Source: Acidobacteria bacterium UBA823
GTDB taxonomy: Bacteria; Acidobacteriota; Vicinamibacteria; Vicinamibacterales; UBA823
DNA length: 64,000 nucleotides
Assembly (NCBI GenBank): GCA_002296225.1
Contig: DBHR01000116.1
Location: forward strand, 1-64,000
Reading direction: 5' to 3'
In this document: positions 26,911-35,129 of the stretch, one piece after another
Numbering within the stretch: position 1 is the stretch's first letter
How the letters are laid out: every line of letters begins with the position of its first letter
The notes under the pieces: model-generated
Told to the model about the DNA's origin: nothing
Database searches by the model: none
What the model saw: only the letters and a program-made list of their open reading frames with translations
Made by a program: the position numbers and the translations under genes

Positions 26911-29067
26911 ATGAGCCTGACCTGGGACGAAACGCGCGGGTTGCTCGCAACGCGCGCAGCTCGACAGAGACTTCGCTTGACCGGCACAGTCGCAGCGCTG
27001 GTATTGCTGGCGGCTGGTTGCGCGACAGTGCCGCCCGACGTAGCACCGGCACTGACGGTTCGACAGAAGCTCGCTGTCATTATTCAACTGGAACATCAGC
27101 GAGCGATCGCGCCGCTTGACGCTGCGGTCGTACCGCTACCCACTTTGATTCCCGGCAGGCCGCTTCCACCGACGCCTAGTTTGCTCGAGTTCCTGCACGA
27201 TCCCGTGGCCAGAGTCCGGCGGCGATCGGCAATTGCTCTCGGGCGCGTCGGATTACCAGACGCGATAGCGCCGCTCACTGTGTCCCTCGTCGATTCTAAT
27301 CCCGCCGTGCGCCAGATGGCCGCGTTTGCTTTGGGTTTGATTGGGGAGCCGAAGACCGGTGATGCGCTCGTCACCGCGCTAGGTGATCCAGATCCACTGG
27401 TGCGCGGCCGTGCAGCGGAAGCGTTGAGTCGACTCGGGGCGCGCGACTCGGCGTCAGCCGTGGGACAGATGGTTGCAGAACTAGTTCCCATCGCTGCTCA
27501 AGTCGCGCCCGACGACATGACGTATCCCCAGTCGGCGTCTGTCGAAGCCTTCCGGCTTGGTGTTGTTGCGTTGGCCCGGCTCGGGGCGTATGAGCCGTTC
27601 GCTGCTGCGGTGCTCAACGCCGACAATCTTCCAACAGTTCGATGGTGGCCGGTTCCGTGGGCACTTCAGGAACTCGCTGACCCGCGAGGGGCCGCGGCGT
27701 TAGCGGACTTAATTAAAGGCTCGGGCAGCTACAGGATTGCCTTCGCTGCACGAGGCTTGGGCCTTCTCGGCGAGCCCGCAGCAGTCGAATTACTGGTCCC
27801 ACTCCTCAATCCTAGCCGGTACGACTCCCAGGTGATCGTGTCGGCGATTCGGTCATTGGCTGACCTGGCTAGTCAAAGCGCTCTTACGGCGTTGAACCAG
27901 TTACTACGGACCCCCAACCTCGATCCCACTGTTCTTCTTGAGGTCGTGAGAGCCCTCGGCAGAATCGGTGGCGACGAGTCGACGGACCTGTTCTTGGATT
28001 TGCTGTCACACCCGTGGCCGACGTTCAGAGTAGAGGCGCTTCGGGGGCTGGCTGGCCTCGGTGCACAGACGTTTTTCCTGGCGCTGTCGGGATTGGACGG
28101 AGACCCGCACTGGAGCGTCCGCGCGACGGTCGCGGAACTCCTTGGGTCGATGAACCCCGATCTAGCCGCTCCGCGTCTTGAGGCGATGCTAGACGATCCC
28201 GATAGGCGCGTGCTGCCGGTCGTGCTCGGTGCTCTGCGGGCGCCGGGAGGCGCCGAGGTCGCACTCCAGTATCTGGAAAGTGGTGACTTTGTGACGCGAA
28301 TGGCGGCGGCTCGCCAGGTTGGGCTACTCAAACCGGCCCATGGTGCCGCAGCGCTGATGCGAGCCTACGAAAGAAGTCAAGGTGGGCAAGCGGTCGCGTT
28401 GCGACGCGCCGTTGTTGAGGCGATCGTTGGTTATGGAGGCGATGAAGCCGCAGAAGTGCTGCGAGAGGCCCTGACTGACCCGGATTGGGCCGTGCGTGCT
28501 CACGCGGCGCAATTGCTAGATGCTGATGAACCCGACGCGCGATACGCACACCGGATTCGTCCGCTACCGGGACCAGCGTTCGAGTATGCGTTGACGCTGG
28601 CCGACCCTAAGGTGTCTCCGCAGGTCTATCTTGATACAGATGCCGGGACGATTCAGATCGAGTTGTCGGTGCTCGATGCTCCACTATCGACCAGTCGCTT
28701 CGCGGAACTGGCGGCAAATGGGTATTTCCACGGCGTACCGTTTCATGAGGTTGTACCGAATGGCCTGGTACGAGGTGGAGACCCACAGGGCAACGGTTTC
28801 GGAGGCTCCGGTAGCACGGTACTGGACGAGGTGAGCGAGCGGCCGATTCTTCGAGGTACCGTAGGGGTCACGCTGCAGGGGGACAAACCAGAAACCGGGG
28901 AGGGTCAGTTCTTCATCGCCCTCACACCCCAGCCTGACCTCGACGGGCTCTACACGGTTATTGGTCGTGTCGTGGACGGAATGGCGGTCGTCGACGGCCT
29001 CAATCAGTGGGACGTGATTAGACGCACCCGCGTTTGGAATGGGATCTCAATGACCGGCCGAGAGTGA
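26911..29067 (+). CDS. Lipoprotein with HEAT repeats and a C-terminal cyclophilin domain
   Basis: The 718-residue protein has a lipobox (LVLLAAGC, about residues 31-38), so it is probably a membrane-anchored periplasmic lipoprotein. Roughly twelve to fourteen HEAT-like repeats follow (LHDPVARVRRRSAIALGRVG, LVDSNPAVRQMAAFALGLIG, and so on). The last 150 residues are a cyclophilin-type peptidyl-prolyl isomerase (TDAGTIQIELSVLDAPLSTS, FAELAANGYFHGVPFHEVVP, GEGQFFIALTPQPDLDG). The arrangement suggests a folding factor that binds clients on the HEAT solenoid. The TTG at 26905 is an alternative start, overlapping the upstream stop; the ATG at 26911 is preferred. Confidence 0.85.
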   Translation: MSLTWDETRGLLATRAARQRLRLTGTVAALVLLAAGCATVPPDVAPALTVRQKLAVIIQLEHQRAIAPLDAAVVPLPTLIPGRPLPPTPSLLEFLHDPVARVRRRSAIALGRVGLPDAIAPLTVSLVDSNPAVRQMAAFALGLIGEPKTGDALVTALGDPDPLVRGRAAEALSRLGARDSASAVGQMVAELVPIAAQVAPDDMTYPQSASVEAFRLGVVALARLGAYEPFAAAVLNADNLPTVRWWPVPWALQELADPRGAAALADLIKGSGSYRIAFAARGLGLLGEPAAVELLVPLLNPSRYDSQVIVSAIRSLADLASQSALTALNQLLRTPNLDPTVLLEVVRALGRIGGDESTDLFLDLLSHPWPTFRVEALRGLAGLGAQTFFLALSGLDGDPHWSVRATVAELLGSMNPDLAAPRLEAMLDDPDRRVLPVVLGALRAPGGAEVALQYLESGDFVTRMAAARQVGLLKPAHGAAALMRAYERSQGGQAVALRRAVVEAIVGYGGDEAAEVLREALTDPDWAVRAHAAQLLDADEPDARYAHRIRPLPGPAFEYALTLADPKVSPQVYLDTDAGTIQIELSVLDAPLSTSRFAELAANGYFHGVPFHEVVPNGLVRGGDPQGNGFGGSGSTVLDEVSERPILRGTVGVTLQGDKPETGEGQFFIALTPQPDLDGLYTVIGRVVDGMAVVDGLNQWDVIRRTRVWNGISMTGRE

Positions 29068-29090
29068 CTACGAGATTGCCAGGGTACGTG

Positions 29091-29119
29091 AAAAAGGGGG
29101 CGACGGTCGCCCCCTTTTT
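29091..29119. terminator. Bidirectional intrinsic terminator
   Basis: A 12-bp perfect stem (AAAAAGGGGGCG / CGCCCCCTTTTT) with a 5-nt loop has A runs at its start and T runs at its end. It can terminate the HEAT-cyclophilin gene on the plus strand and the first microprotein gene on the minus strand. Confidence 0.9.
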
Positions 29120-29136
29120 CGTGACGGGCGAAGGCC

Positions 29137-29199
29137 TTAGCGCTTCTTGCCGCCCTTCTTCGCTGCCTTCTTCTTCTTCTTGACTTTTCTCTTCGCCAT
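29137..29199 (-). CDS. Lysine-rich microprotein, copy A (20 residues)
   Basis: A complete small ORF: ATG at 29199, TAA at 29137, 20 codons. It encodes MAKRKVKKKKK then AAKKGGKKR, with 11 Lys and 2 Arg, and no acidic or aromatic residue. A G-rich element (AAGGGGGG) about 10 nt before the ATG could be a Shine-Dalgarno. A strong terminator follows the stop. Copy B, 190 nt upstream, differs by only one substitution and one inserted Lys, so it is a tandem duplicate; conserved coding between copies is the main evidence that this is a real gene. Function is unknown; a nucleic-acid-binding or nucleoid-associated role is guessed from charge only. Confidence 0.7.
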   Translation of the reverse strand: MAKRKVKKKKKAAKKGGKKR

Positions 29200-29336
29200 T
29201 TGCGCGTATCCCCCCCTTCATCCGGAGATTTCGACGTGTGAGAACGCCCACTGCACGATTGGAAACCGGCGTACACACGATAGCGCCCAACGTTCTATTT
29301 TCTGACCACCGGCAACCATCGCCGCTGGCCGCACAC

Positions 29337-29371
29337 AAAAATTTGGGGGTGTCGATGTTACTGACACCCCC
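29337..29371 (-). terminator. Intrinsic terminator of microprotein copy B
   Basis: Minus-strand stem GGGGGTGTC (29363-29371) pairs with GACACCCCC (29345-29353) around a 9-nt loop and is followed by AAATTTTT. It lies about 20 nt after the stop of copy B, which separates the two microprotein genes transcriptionally. Confidence 0.8.
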
Positions 29372-29390
29372 GTACTAATTGGCGACGGCC

Positions 29391-29456
29391 TTAGCGCTTC
29401 TTGCCGCCCTTTTTCTTTGCGGCCTTCTTCTTCTTCTTGGCTTTTCTCTTCGCCAT
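29391..29456 (-). CDS. Lysine-rich microprotein, copy B (21 residues)
   Basis: A complete small ORF: ATG at 29456, TAA at 29391, 21 codons. It encodes MAKRKAKKKKK then AAKKKGGKKR, with 12 Lys and 2 Arg. A canonical Shine-Dalgarno AAGGAG lies 8 nt before the ATG, and a near-consensus promoter lies about 90 nt upstream. Its own terminator follows. It is almost identical to copy A, and the similarity continues about nine bases past the stop codon. This combination of signals in a 66-nt gene supports high expression. No family is recognised. Confidence 0.78.
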   Translation of the reverse strand: MAKRKAKKKKKAAKKKGGKKR

Positions 29457-29553
29457 TCAGTCTGCTCCTTAGAGTTTGGTTGCTCAGCTAGGTAACCGAC
29501 ACTGAGGTGTCACAACAGGTAGACTGAGCACCCCCACGTCATACAACATGTAG

Positions 29554-29581
29554 ATTATGGATTAGAAAAACTGAGTGTCAA
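29554..29581 (-). promoter_or_regulatory. Near-consensus sigma-70 promoter for the microprotein genes
   Basis: Minus-strand TTGACA (29576-29581) and CATAAT (29554-29559) are 16 nt apart. The -35 is perfect and the -10 matches five of six. Immediately upstream of the -35, GCAC-AAA-GTGC (29582-29592) forms a short inverted repeat that could bind a regulator. The leader to copy B is about 90 nt. Confidence 0.75.
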
Positions 29582-29736
29582 GCACAAAGTGCACAGAATG
29601 TCAAAAAAATCGAATTGAGTGACGACGCTCCCATGATGATGTTTCGGTCGGTTTCTTACACGACTGTAGAGCGGTGGCGATGCCGACGCCGACTCGGTTC
29701 ACTCACAGTTGCATGCTCGCGTCACGTGACGAACCA

Positions 29737-30852
29737 TTACGGAACACTCGTGCGAAATCGTTTCTTGTCGGCATGCCGATCTAAAGCGAACTGTATGAGT
29801 TCATCCAATAGGTCGGTATACGCCAAACCGCTTGCCTCCCACAGTTTGGCATACATACTGATCGTTGTGAATCCCGGGATCGTGTTCACTTCGCTAACGA
29901 ACAACCTCTTTGTTTCGGGATTCAAGAGAAAGTCGACCCTGGCCATCCCGCAGCCGTCGATCGCCCTAAACGCAGCTTCGGCAAGCGAGCGTACCTCCTT
30001 GGCTTGCTCGGCATCGATTGGGGCTGGAATGCGTATTACCGAGCCTGCGTTGAGATACTTCGCACTGTAATCGTAGAACTCTCGCGACGGTACCACCTCG
30101 CCTGGCACCGAAGTCTTGAGTTGGTTGTTGCCGAGGACAGCGCACTCGATTTCCCGGGCGTTCGGAACGGCCGCCTCCACGACGACCTTTCGATCGAACT
30201 CTGCGGCATAGGTGATGGCTGCATCCAAGTCGTCTACGGCCTTGACCTTTGAGATACCAACGCTCGACCCGAGATTTGCTGGCTTGACGAACACCGGAAA
30301 CCCCAACTTTAAGGCGATCCTTTGACGGATCACGTCGGGCTCATTTTCCCAGGCGGTTCGCCGCACGACCAGGTAGTCGACCTGTGGTAGCTCGTTCGCC
30401 GCGAACAGTAGTTTCATTACGGCTTTGTCCATACCGACCGCAGAAGCTAGGACCCCCGCTCCGACGTAGGGTAAGTCGGCCAATTCAAGGAGACCCTGCA
30501 CCGTGCCGTCCTCACCATACGGACCGTGCAGCAACGGGAAGACCACGTCGAGTTCGAGACCTTGCACCATCGCGCTCGGTTCGTCCAGCCTCCGTGGGGT
30601 GGTCGTTTCAGCCGAGCAGTTCGATGCAGGCTTGGCCGCCTCGAGGCGAGCGTGTTGGATGACATCTGAGGCTTCAACGATCGTCGGCGGACGAGCGGGG
30701 AGACTCCAGCGTCCGTCCTTGCCGACGAAAATGGGAACCGGGTCGTAGCGGCTCGAATTCAGATGGTGGATGACGGAGGCCGCTGATGCCAGCGAAACTT
30801 CGTGTTCGCCAGAGCACCCACCGTACAGTACGCCGATCCGCAACCGTGCCAC
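29737..30852 (-). CDS. ddl: D-alanine--D-alanine ligase
   Basis: This ATP-grasp enzyme makes the D-Ala-D-Ala dipeptide for peptidoglycan. The N-terminal domain opens VLYGGCSGEHEVSLASA. Core motifs are FPLLHGPYGEDGTVQGLLE, PYVGAGVLASAVGMDKAVMK, GFPVFVKPANLGSSVGISKV, EIECAVLGNN and ARVDFLLNPETKRLFVSEVNTIPGFT. The 371 residues match the long Ddl class. The start codon is GTG. It is divergent from tgt. Confidence 0.96.
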   Translation of the reverse strand: MARLRIGVLYGGCSGEHEVSLASAASVIHHLNSSRYDPVPIFVGKDGRWSLPARPPTIVEASDVIQHARLEAAKPASNCSAETTTPRRLDEPSAMVQGLELDVVFPLLHGPYGEDGTVQGLLELADLPYVGAGVLASAVGMDKAVMKLLFAANELPQVDYLVVRRTAWENEPDVIRQRIALKLGFPVFVKPANLGSSVGISKVKAVDDLDAAITYAAEFDRKVVVEAAVPNAREIECAVLGNNQLKTSVPGEVVPSREFYDYSAKYLNAGSVIRIPAPIDAEQAKEVRSLAEAAFRAIDGCGMARVDFLLNPETKRLFVSEVNTIPGFTTISMYAKLWEASGLAYTDLLDELIQFALDRHADKKRFRTSVP

Positions 30853-30869
30853 CGGTTTATAGCCTCTTG

Positions 30870-30899
30870 ATAAACGGACAGAGTCGCCTGCTGTGTCAA
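30870..30899 (-). promoter_or_regulatory. Possible ddl promoter
   Basis: A perfect TTGACA (30894-30899, minus strand) is followed after 18 nt by GTTTAT (30870-30875). The -10 is weak, so the call is tentative. Confidence 0.3.
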
Positions 30900-30909
30900 A
30901 AAACTCGCA

Positions 30910-30915
30910 TAGTAT
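30910..30915 (+). promoter_or_regulatory. -10-like TAGTAT just upstream of tgt
   Basis: TAGTAT ends 7 nt before the tgt ATG at 30923. Transcription would begin at or next to the start codon. No Shine-Dalgarno precedes that ATG. Confidence 0.3.
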
Positions 30916-30922
30916 ACGCCTA

Positions 30923-32092
30923 ATGGCGGGCGTCTTCGACTTTCAGGTTATCGCGCGTGAAGGCAATGCGCGCTGCGGCACGCTATCGACACCACACGGC
31001 ACCGTACAAACGCCGGCGTTCATGCCGGTAGGCACCCGTGGTGCGGTCAAGGCGATAATGCATCGGGATCTGATCGACTTGGGTGCGCAGATCATCTTGG
31101 CCAACACCTATCACCTGCACCTTCGACCTGGCACCGAGCTTATCGAACGGCTCGGCGGCCTGCACCGCTTCATCAGCTGGGATCGACCGATCCTAACCGA
31201 TAGCGGTGGCTATCAGGTCTTCAGCCTCGCTACGCGGCGAACTGTTGAGGAGCAGGGCGTGCGTTTCAGGTCACATCTGGACGGCGAGGAGCACCTACTC
31301 ACGCCAGAGGGGGCGACCGAGATCCAGTGGTCCCTCGGGTCGGACGTCGCGATGGTCTTTGACGAGTGTGTCCCCTATCCCTGCGACGCGTCGGACGTGC
31401 GTCGTGCGATGGAACGGACGCTCCGGTGGGCGGAGCGCGCCCGGTTGCGATTCAAGGCCTTGCGTGAGACCGGAGTCGGCACTAATCCCGGTCAGGTGCA
31501 GTTCGGAATTGTGCAAGGTGGTGTTCATCGAAACCTTCGAGCCATCAGTGAACGCCAAACGGTCGCGCTTGGCTTCGACGCTTATGCTATCGGTGGGCTC
31601 AGTGTCGGTGAGCCTGTGCCGGTCATGTACGACGTTGTGGCCGAGACGGCGCCGCGCCTTCCCGCCGAGTGTCCACGATATCTGATGGGGGCCGGGACCC
31701 CAGTCGATCTTGTCGAGGCCGTGTTGCGCGGCATCGATTTATTCGATTGTGTACTGCCGACACGCAACGGTAGAAACGGACAGCTATTCACGTCCGAAGG
31801 GCGTCTGAATATCAAACAAGCTAGGTTTGCGGACGACTCGAGGCCGCTCGACGAGCGATGCGAATGTTACACGTGCCAACGCCACTCCAGGGCCTATCTG
31901 AGACATCTCTACCTTACAGACAAAATGTCCGCGGCAACCCTTAACACGTTGCATAACCTCAACTTTTACCTTGACACGATGCGACGGATTAGGGAGTGTA
32001 TTAAATTCGGCACGTTGGAAGCACTCAGACAGGAATTCCACCTGCTCGACTCTCGCCCACACCAGGCTCGCGCCAGTTCGGACGCAGAGTGA
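30923..32092 (+). CDS. tgt: tRNA-guanine transglycosylase
   Basis: It exchanges guanine-34 for preQ1 in queuosine-modified tRNAs. The 389-residue protein has the first catalytic Asp in LTDSGGYQVFSL, the nucleophile Asp in IDLFDCVLPTRNGRNGQLFT, and a zinc site (CECYTC with a downstream Cys/His). The start at 30923 (MAGVFDFQVIAREG) fits family N-termini; an upstream GTG at 30893 would add ten unrelated residues. It begins the tgt-yajC-secD-secF cluster found in many bacteria. Confidence 0.96.
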   Translation: MAGVFDFQVIAREGNARCGTLSTPHGTVQTPAFMPVGTRGAVKAIMHRDLIDLGAQIILANTYHLHLRPGTELIERLGGLHRFISWDRPILTDSGGYQVFSLATRRTVEEQGVRFRSHLDGEEHLLTPEGATEIQWSLGSDVAMVFDECVPYPCDASDVRRAMERTLRWAERARLRFKALRETGVGTNPGQVQFGIVQGGVHRNLRAISERQTVALGFDAYAIGGLSVGEPVPVMYDVVAETAPRLPAECPRYLMGAGTPVDLVEAVLRGIDLFDCVLPTRNGRNGQLFTSEGRLNIKQARFADDSRPLDERCECYTCQRHSRAYLRHLYLTDKMSAATLNTLHNLNFYLDTMRRIRECIKFGTLEALRQEFHLLDSRPHQARASSDAE

Positions 32093-32152
32093 AAGGCTCG
32101 TGCCGGCCAGGCAGATGAAGGCGACGATTCCGATTGCTACGGGTGACTCACG

Positions 32153-32512
32153 ATGATGTTTTCGATGTTCACGAGTATTCCATTACTCATGGCGATGGCT
32201 ACACCGACCGATGCAGGTGGCAGCGTGTGGGTGCAGTTCGTGCCGTTCGCCATGATCTTGGCGATCTTTTATTTTGTGATCTTGTTGCCGATGAAGCGGC
32301 GGCAAAAGAAGGTGAAGGATTTTCAGGCGGCGCTCAAGGTGGACGATCGCGTCATCATGACTAGCGGGTTGTACGGCGTTATTACGAAGCTGAATGATGA
32401 GCGCTCGGTGCAGCTTCAGATCGCTGAGAAAGTCAGGGTTGACGTCGCCCGCGCGTCTATCGGCGGTTATCAGGGGCAGGACCCGGTGGTCACGGATTCG
32501 GCTCAGAGCTGA
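32153..32512 (+). CDS. yajC: Preprotein translocase subunit YajC
   Basis: YajC is a small inner-membrane accessory of SecDF. The 119-residue protein has one transmembrane helix (WVQFVPFAMILAIFYFVILL), then PMKRRQKKVKDFQAAL and DDRVIMTSGLYGVITKL, all typical. The N-terminal 20 residues are longer than usual. It stands between tgt and secD. Confidence 0.95.
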   Translation: MMFSMFTSIPLLMAMATPTDAGGSVWVQFVPFAMILAIFYFVILLPMKRRQKKVKDFQAALKVDDRVIMTSGLYGVITKLNDERSVQLQIAEKVRVDVARASIGGYQGQDPVVTDSAQS

Positions 32513-32553
32513 GTCGTGGTGGTTCGCGCTGTGGGGCGGTTCTAGACAGTGCC

Positions 32554-34122
32554 ATGAAGATTAAACTTCGTTGGAAGCTGCTTTTGATACTCGGCATCGT
32601 CGGGCTGGCTGGGTGGTCCGTCTACCCTCCGAGCGAGAAGGTGCGCCTCGGGCTCGACTTGAAGGGCGGCGTTCACATGGTGCTCCGCGTGCAGACCGAC
32701 GACGCGCTGCGGATCGAGACCGAGACGAGCATGGAGCGGGTGCGCGAGGTTCTGGAGGTAAGAAACATCACGGTTGGCACGATCGCGGTTGACACACCTA
32801 CGCGCTTTCGAATCGAGGGCGTCCTGCCAACGGAAGATGCCGAGTTTCGGGCGATCACTGACGAGCAGCTGGAGGTCGTCTTTCGTCGGGAGTCGGGCGC
32901 TGGTGGCCGATACGCGTTCGAGATGAGGCCCAACATGGCTGTGTCGTTGCGCGACGAGTCGGTTCGGCAGGCGCTGCAGACCATAGAGCGACGCGTGAAC
33001 GAACTTGGGGTGGCCGAACCCATCGTTGCGCCGCATGGTGTTGGCGGTGACCAGATTCTAGTCCAACTGCCCGGTGTGACGGACGTAGCGCGAGCCAAGG
33101 AGATCATCCGTTCCACGGCTCTTCTTGAGCTGAAGCTTGTCGAGCAGGGCCCAGCGATATCGCAAGAACTATTATTGCAGGCCAACGGCGGGCGGGTACC
33201 GGACGGGATGGAGGTTGTGTCGGGCACTGACGACACGCTGAGCCCGGGTGCGGCGCCCCAGCCGGTCTTTTATCTCGTGCGCCGCGTAGCAGCGATCACT
33301 GGGAGGGATTTGCGAACCGCACGTCAGACGCTCGACGAGTACAACCAGCCAGCGGTAAGCTTTTTGCTGAACGGCGAGGGCGCCCGAAAGTTCGGCGACA
33401 TCACCGGTCAGAACGTTGGCCGTCAGCTCGCGATCATTCTTGACGGCCGGGTTTATTCCGCGCCGCGTATTGAGTCTCGGATCACGGACGAGGGGCGCAT
33501 CACCGGCTCCTTCGATCAGCAGGAGGCTGGGGACTTGGGGCTCGTGCTCCGTTCGGGCGCGCTACCGGCGTCCTTGACGTATTTAGAAGAACGCACGGTT
33601 GGCCCGACACTTGGTGCGGACTCCGTGCGGGCCGGCGTTCTCGCGGCGCTGACGGGACTCGTGCTTGTGGCGTTCTTTATGCTCATCTACTACAAGCTTG
33701 CGGGCATCAACGCAATCTTATCGGTGGCGCTCAACCTGTTGATTTTGCTAGGTGTTATGGCATATCTCGGCGCGACGATGACCCTGCCCGGTATCGCTGG
33801 GTTCATCTTGACGATCGGCATGGGTATCGATTCAAACGTACTCATCTTCGAACGGATCAAGGAGGAACTGGCGACGGCGAAGAGCGTTAGGCTGGCGGTG
33901 GCCGCCGGATTCGACCGAGTGTTCCTGACGATTCTCGACACGCACGTGGCATCGCTCATCGCTGCGGCGTTCTTGTTCCAATTCGGCACCGGCCCGATCC
34001 GCGGGTTTGCCACCACGCTCTTCTTCGGGCTGCTTTCCAACGTCTTCACGGCGGTGTTCGTTTCGCGGACGCTGTTCGAGACGATTCTTGGTCGGCGCCA
34101 GGTGGCCAGACTCAGTATCTGA
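32554..34122 (+). CDS. secD: Protein translocase subunit SecD
   Basis: SecD uses the proton gradient to drive late steps of Sec export. The 522-residue protein has one N-terminal helix, the conserved LGLDLKGGVHMVL, a P1 periplasmic head domain and five C-terminal transmembrane helices with TVGPTLGADSVRAG and GIDSNVLIFERIKEEL. It shows normal SecD length and is separate from SecF. The secF gene starts 3 nt after its stop. Confidence 0.97.
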   Translation: MKIKLRWKLLLILGIVGLAGWSVYPPSEKVRLGLDLKGGVHMVLRVQTDDALRIETETSMERVREVLEVRNITVGTIAVDTPTRFRIEGVLPTEDAEFRAITDEQLEVVFRRESGAGGRYAFEMRPNMAVSLRDESVRQALQTIERRVNELGVAEPIVAPHGVGGDQILVQLPGVTDVARAKEIIRSTALLELKLVEQGPAISQELLLQANGGRVPDGMEVVSGTDDTLSPGAAPQPVFYLVRRVAAITGRDLRTARQTLDEYNQPAVSFLLNGEGARKFGDITGQNVGRQLAIILDGRVYSAPRIESRITDEGRITGSFDQQEAGDLGLVLRSGALPASLTYLEERTVGPTLGADSVRAGVLAALTGLVLVAFFMLIYYKLAGINAILSVALNLLILLGVMAYLGATMTLPGIAGFILTIGMGIDSNVLIFERIKEELATAKSVRLAVAAGFDRVFLTILDTHVASLIAAAFLFQFGTGPIRGFATTLFFGLLSNVFTAVFVSRTLFETILGRRQVARLSI

Positions 34123-34125
34123 CGC

Positions 34126-35112
34126 ATGCAGATTTTCAAGACACCGAACATCAATTTTTTCCGTTGGCGCGGGCCGGCGCTCGGGGTGTCGACCCTTGTC
34201 ATCCTCGTCGGGGTGTACACGGTGTGGTCGGGCGGCGGCTTGCCGCTCGGCATCGATTTCTCGGGTGGAACAGCTGTCGTTGTGCGCTTCGCGGAGCCGA
34301 CACCTGAGGAGGCCGTCCGAACCGCGCTCGTCGATGTCCCAGGCGAGAAGGTTGTGCAGCAGTACGGCGACCCAACTGCGAACGAAGTGCTCATCCGGCT
34401 CCCACAGATCGCCGAAGAAACAGGGGCCAGTCTAGAGCAGGGGTCCAACGCGGTCGTCGAGGCGATTTCGGCAGCCGGGTTGGGCGAGTTCGAGGTGCAG
34501 AGCACCGACATTGTGGGCCCTGTGATCGGTCGAGAACTTCAGCAGAAGGGTATCTACGCCACGCTGGCTGCGTTGACCGGGATCCTGATCTACATCGGTG
34601 TGCGGTTTCGATTCAGCTTCGCCGTTGGCGCGATCGCCGCCGTGTTTCACGACATCCTCGTGACGCTGACCTTTCTGATCTTTTTCGGCTATGAGCTCTC
34701 ACTGAACATCGTGGCGGCTATCTTGACGATCACCGGCTACTCGGTCAACGACACGATCGTCATCTTCGACCGGGTGCGTGAAAACCTACGAAAAATGCGC
34801 CGCGACGAGCTCGAACTCGTCGTCAACACAAGCGTGAACCAAACGCTGGCCAGGACGATCATCACCTCGGGCACGACATCGCTGGCCGTCCTAGCGCTGT
34901 TTATCTATGGTGGGGAAGTGCTGCACGGGTTTGCTTTCACAATGCTGGTCGGCATTCTCAGCGGCACATATTCCACGGTGTTCATCGCGGCAGCCGCTGC
35001 CGTGTTCATAAGCGAACGCCGCGCTGCCAGGCGGGCTTCTGGCGTGCCGAGCGTTCCAGTCGGGCGGGGCAAGCAATCCCGGCGGCGGAAGGTGAAAGCT
35101 CGGGCCTCGTGA
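34126..35112 (+). CDS. secF: Protein translocase subunit SecF
   Basis: SecF is the partner of SecD. The 328-residue protein has an N-terminal helix, the signature LGIDFSGGTAVVVRF, the segment VGPVIGRELQQKG, and five transmembrane helices with GYSVNDTIVIFDRVRENLR and SVNQTLARTIITSGTT. The C-terminus is a basic tail (RGKQSRRRKVKARAS). Confidence 0.97.
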   Translation: MQIFKTPNINFFRWRGPALGVSTLVILVGVYTVWSGGGLPLGIDFSGGTAVVVRFAEPTPEEAVRTALVDVPGEKVVQQYGDPTANEVLIRLPQIAEETGASLEQGSNAVVEAISAAGLGEFEVQSTDIVGPVIGRELQQKGIYATLAALTGILIYIGVRFRFSFAVGAIAAVFHDILVTLTFLIFFGYELSLNIVAAILTITGYSVNDTIVIFDRVRENLRKMRRDELELVVNTSVNQTLARTIITSGTTSLAVLALFIYGGEVLHGFAFTMLVGILSGTYSTVFIAAAAAVFISERRAARRASGVPSVPVGRGKQSRRRKVKARAS

Positions 35113-35129
35113 TCCGTTGAGTCGATCAC

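Noticed and set aside
29615..30070. 151-codon frame on the plus strand over ddl
   Set aside because: It is a shadow of the well-supported ddl gene and has no protein-like domain.
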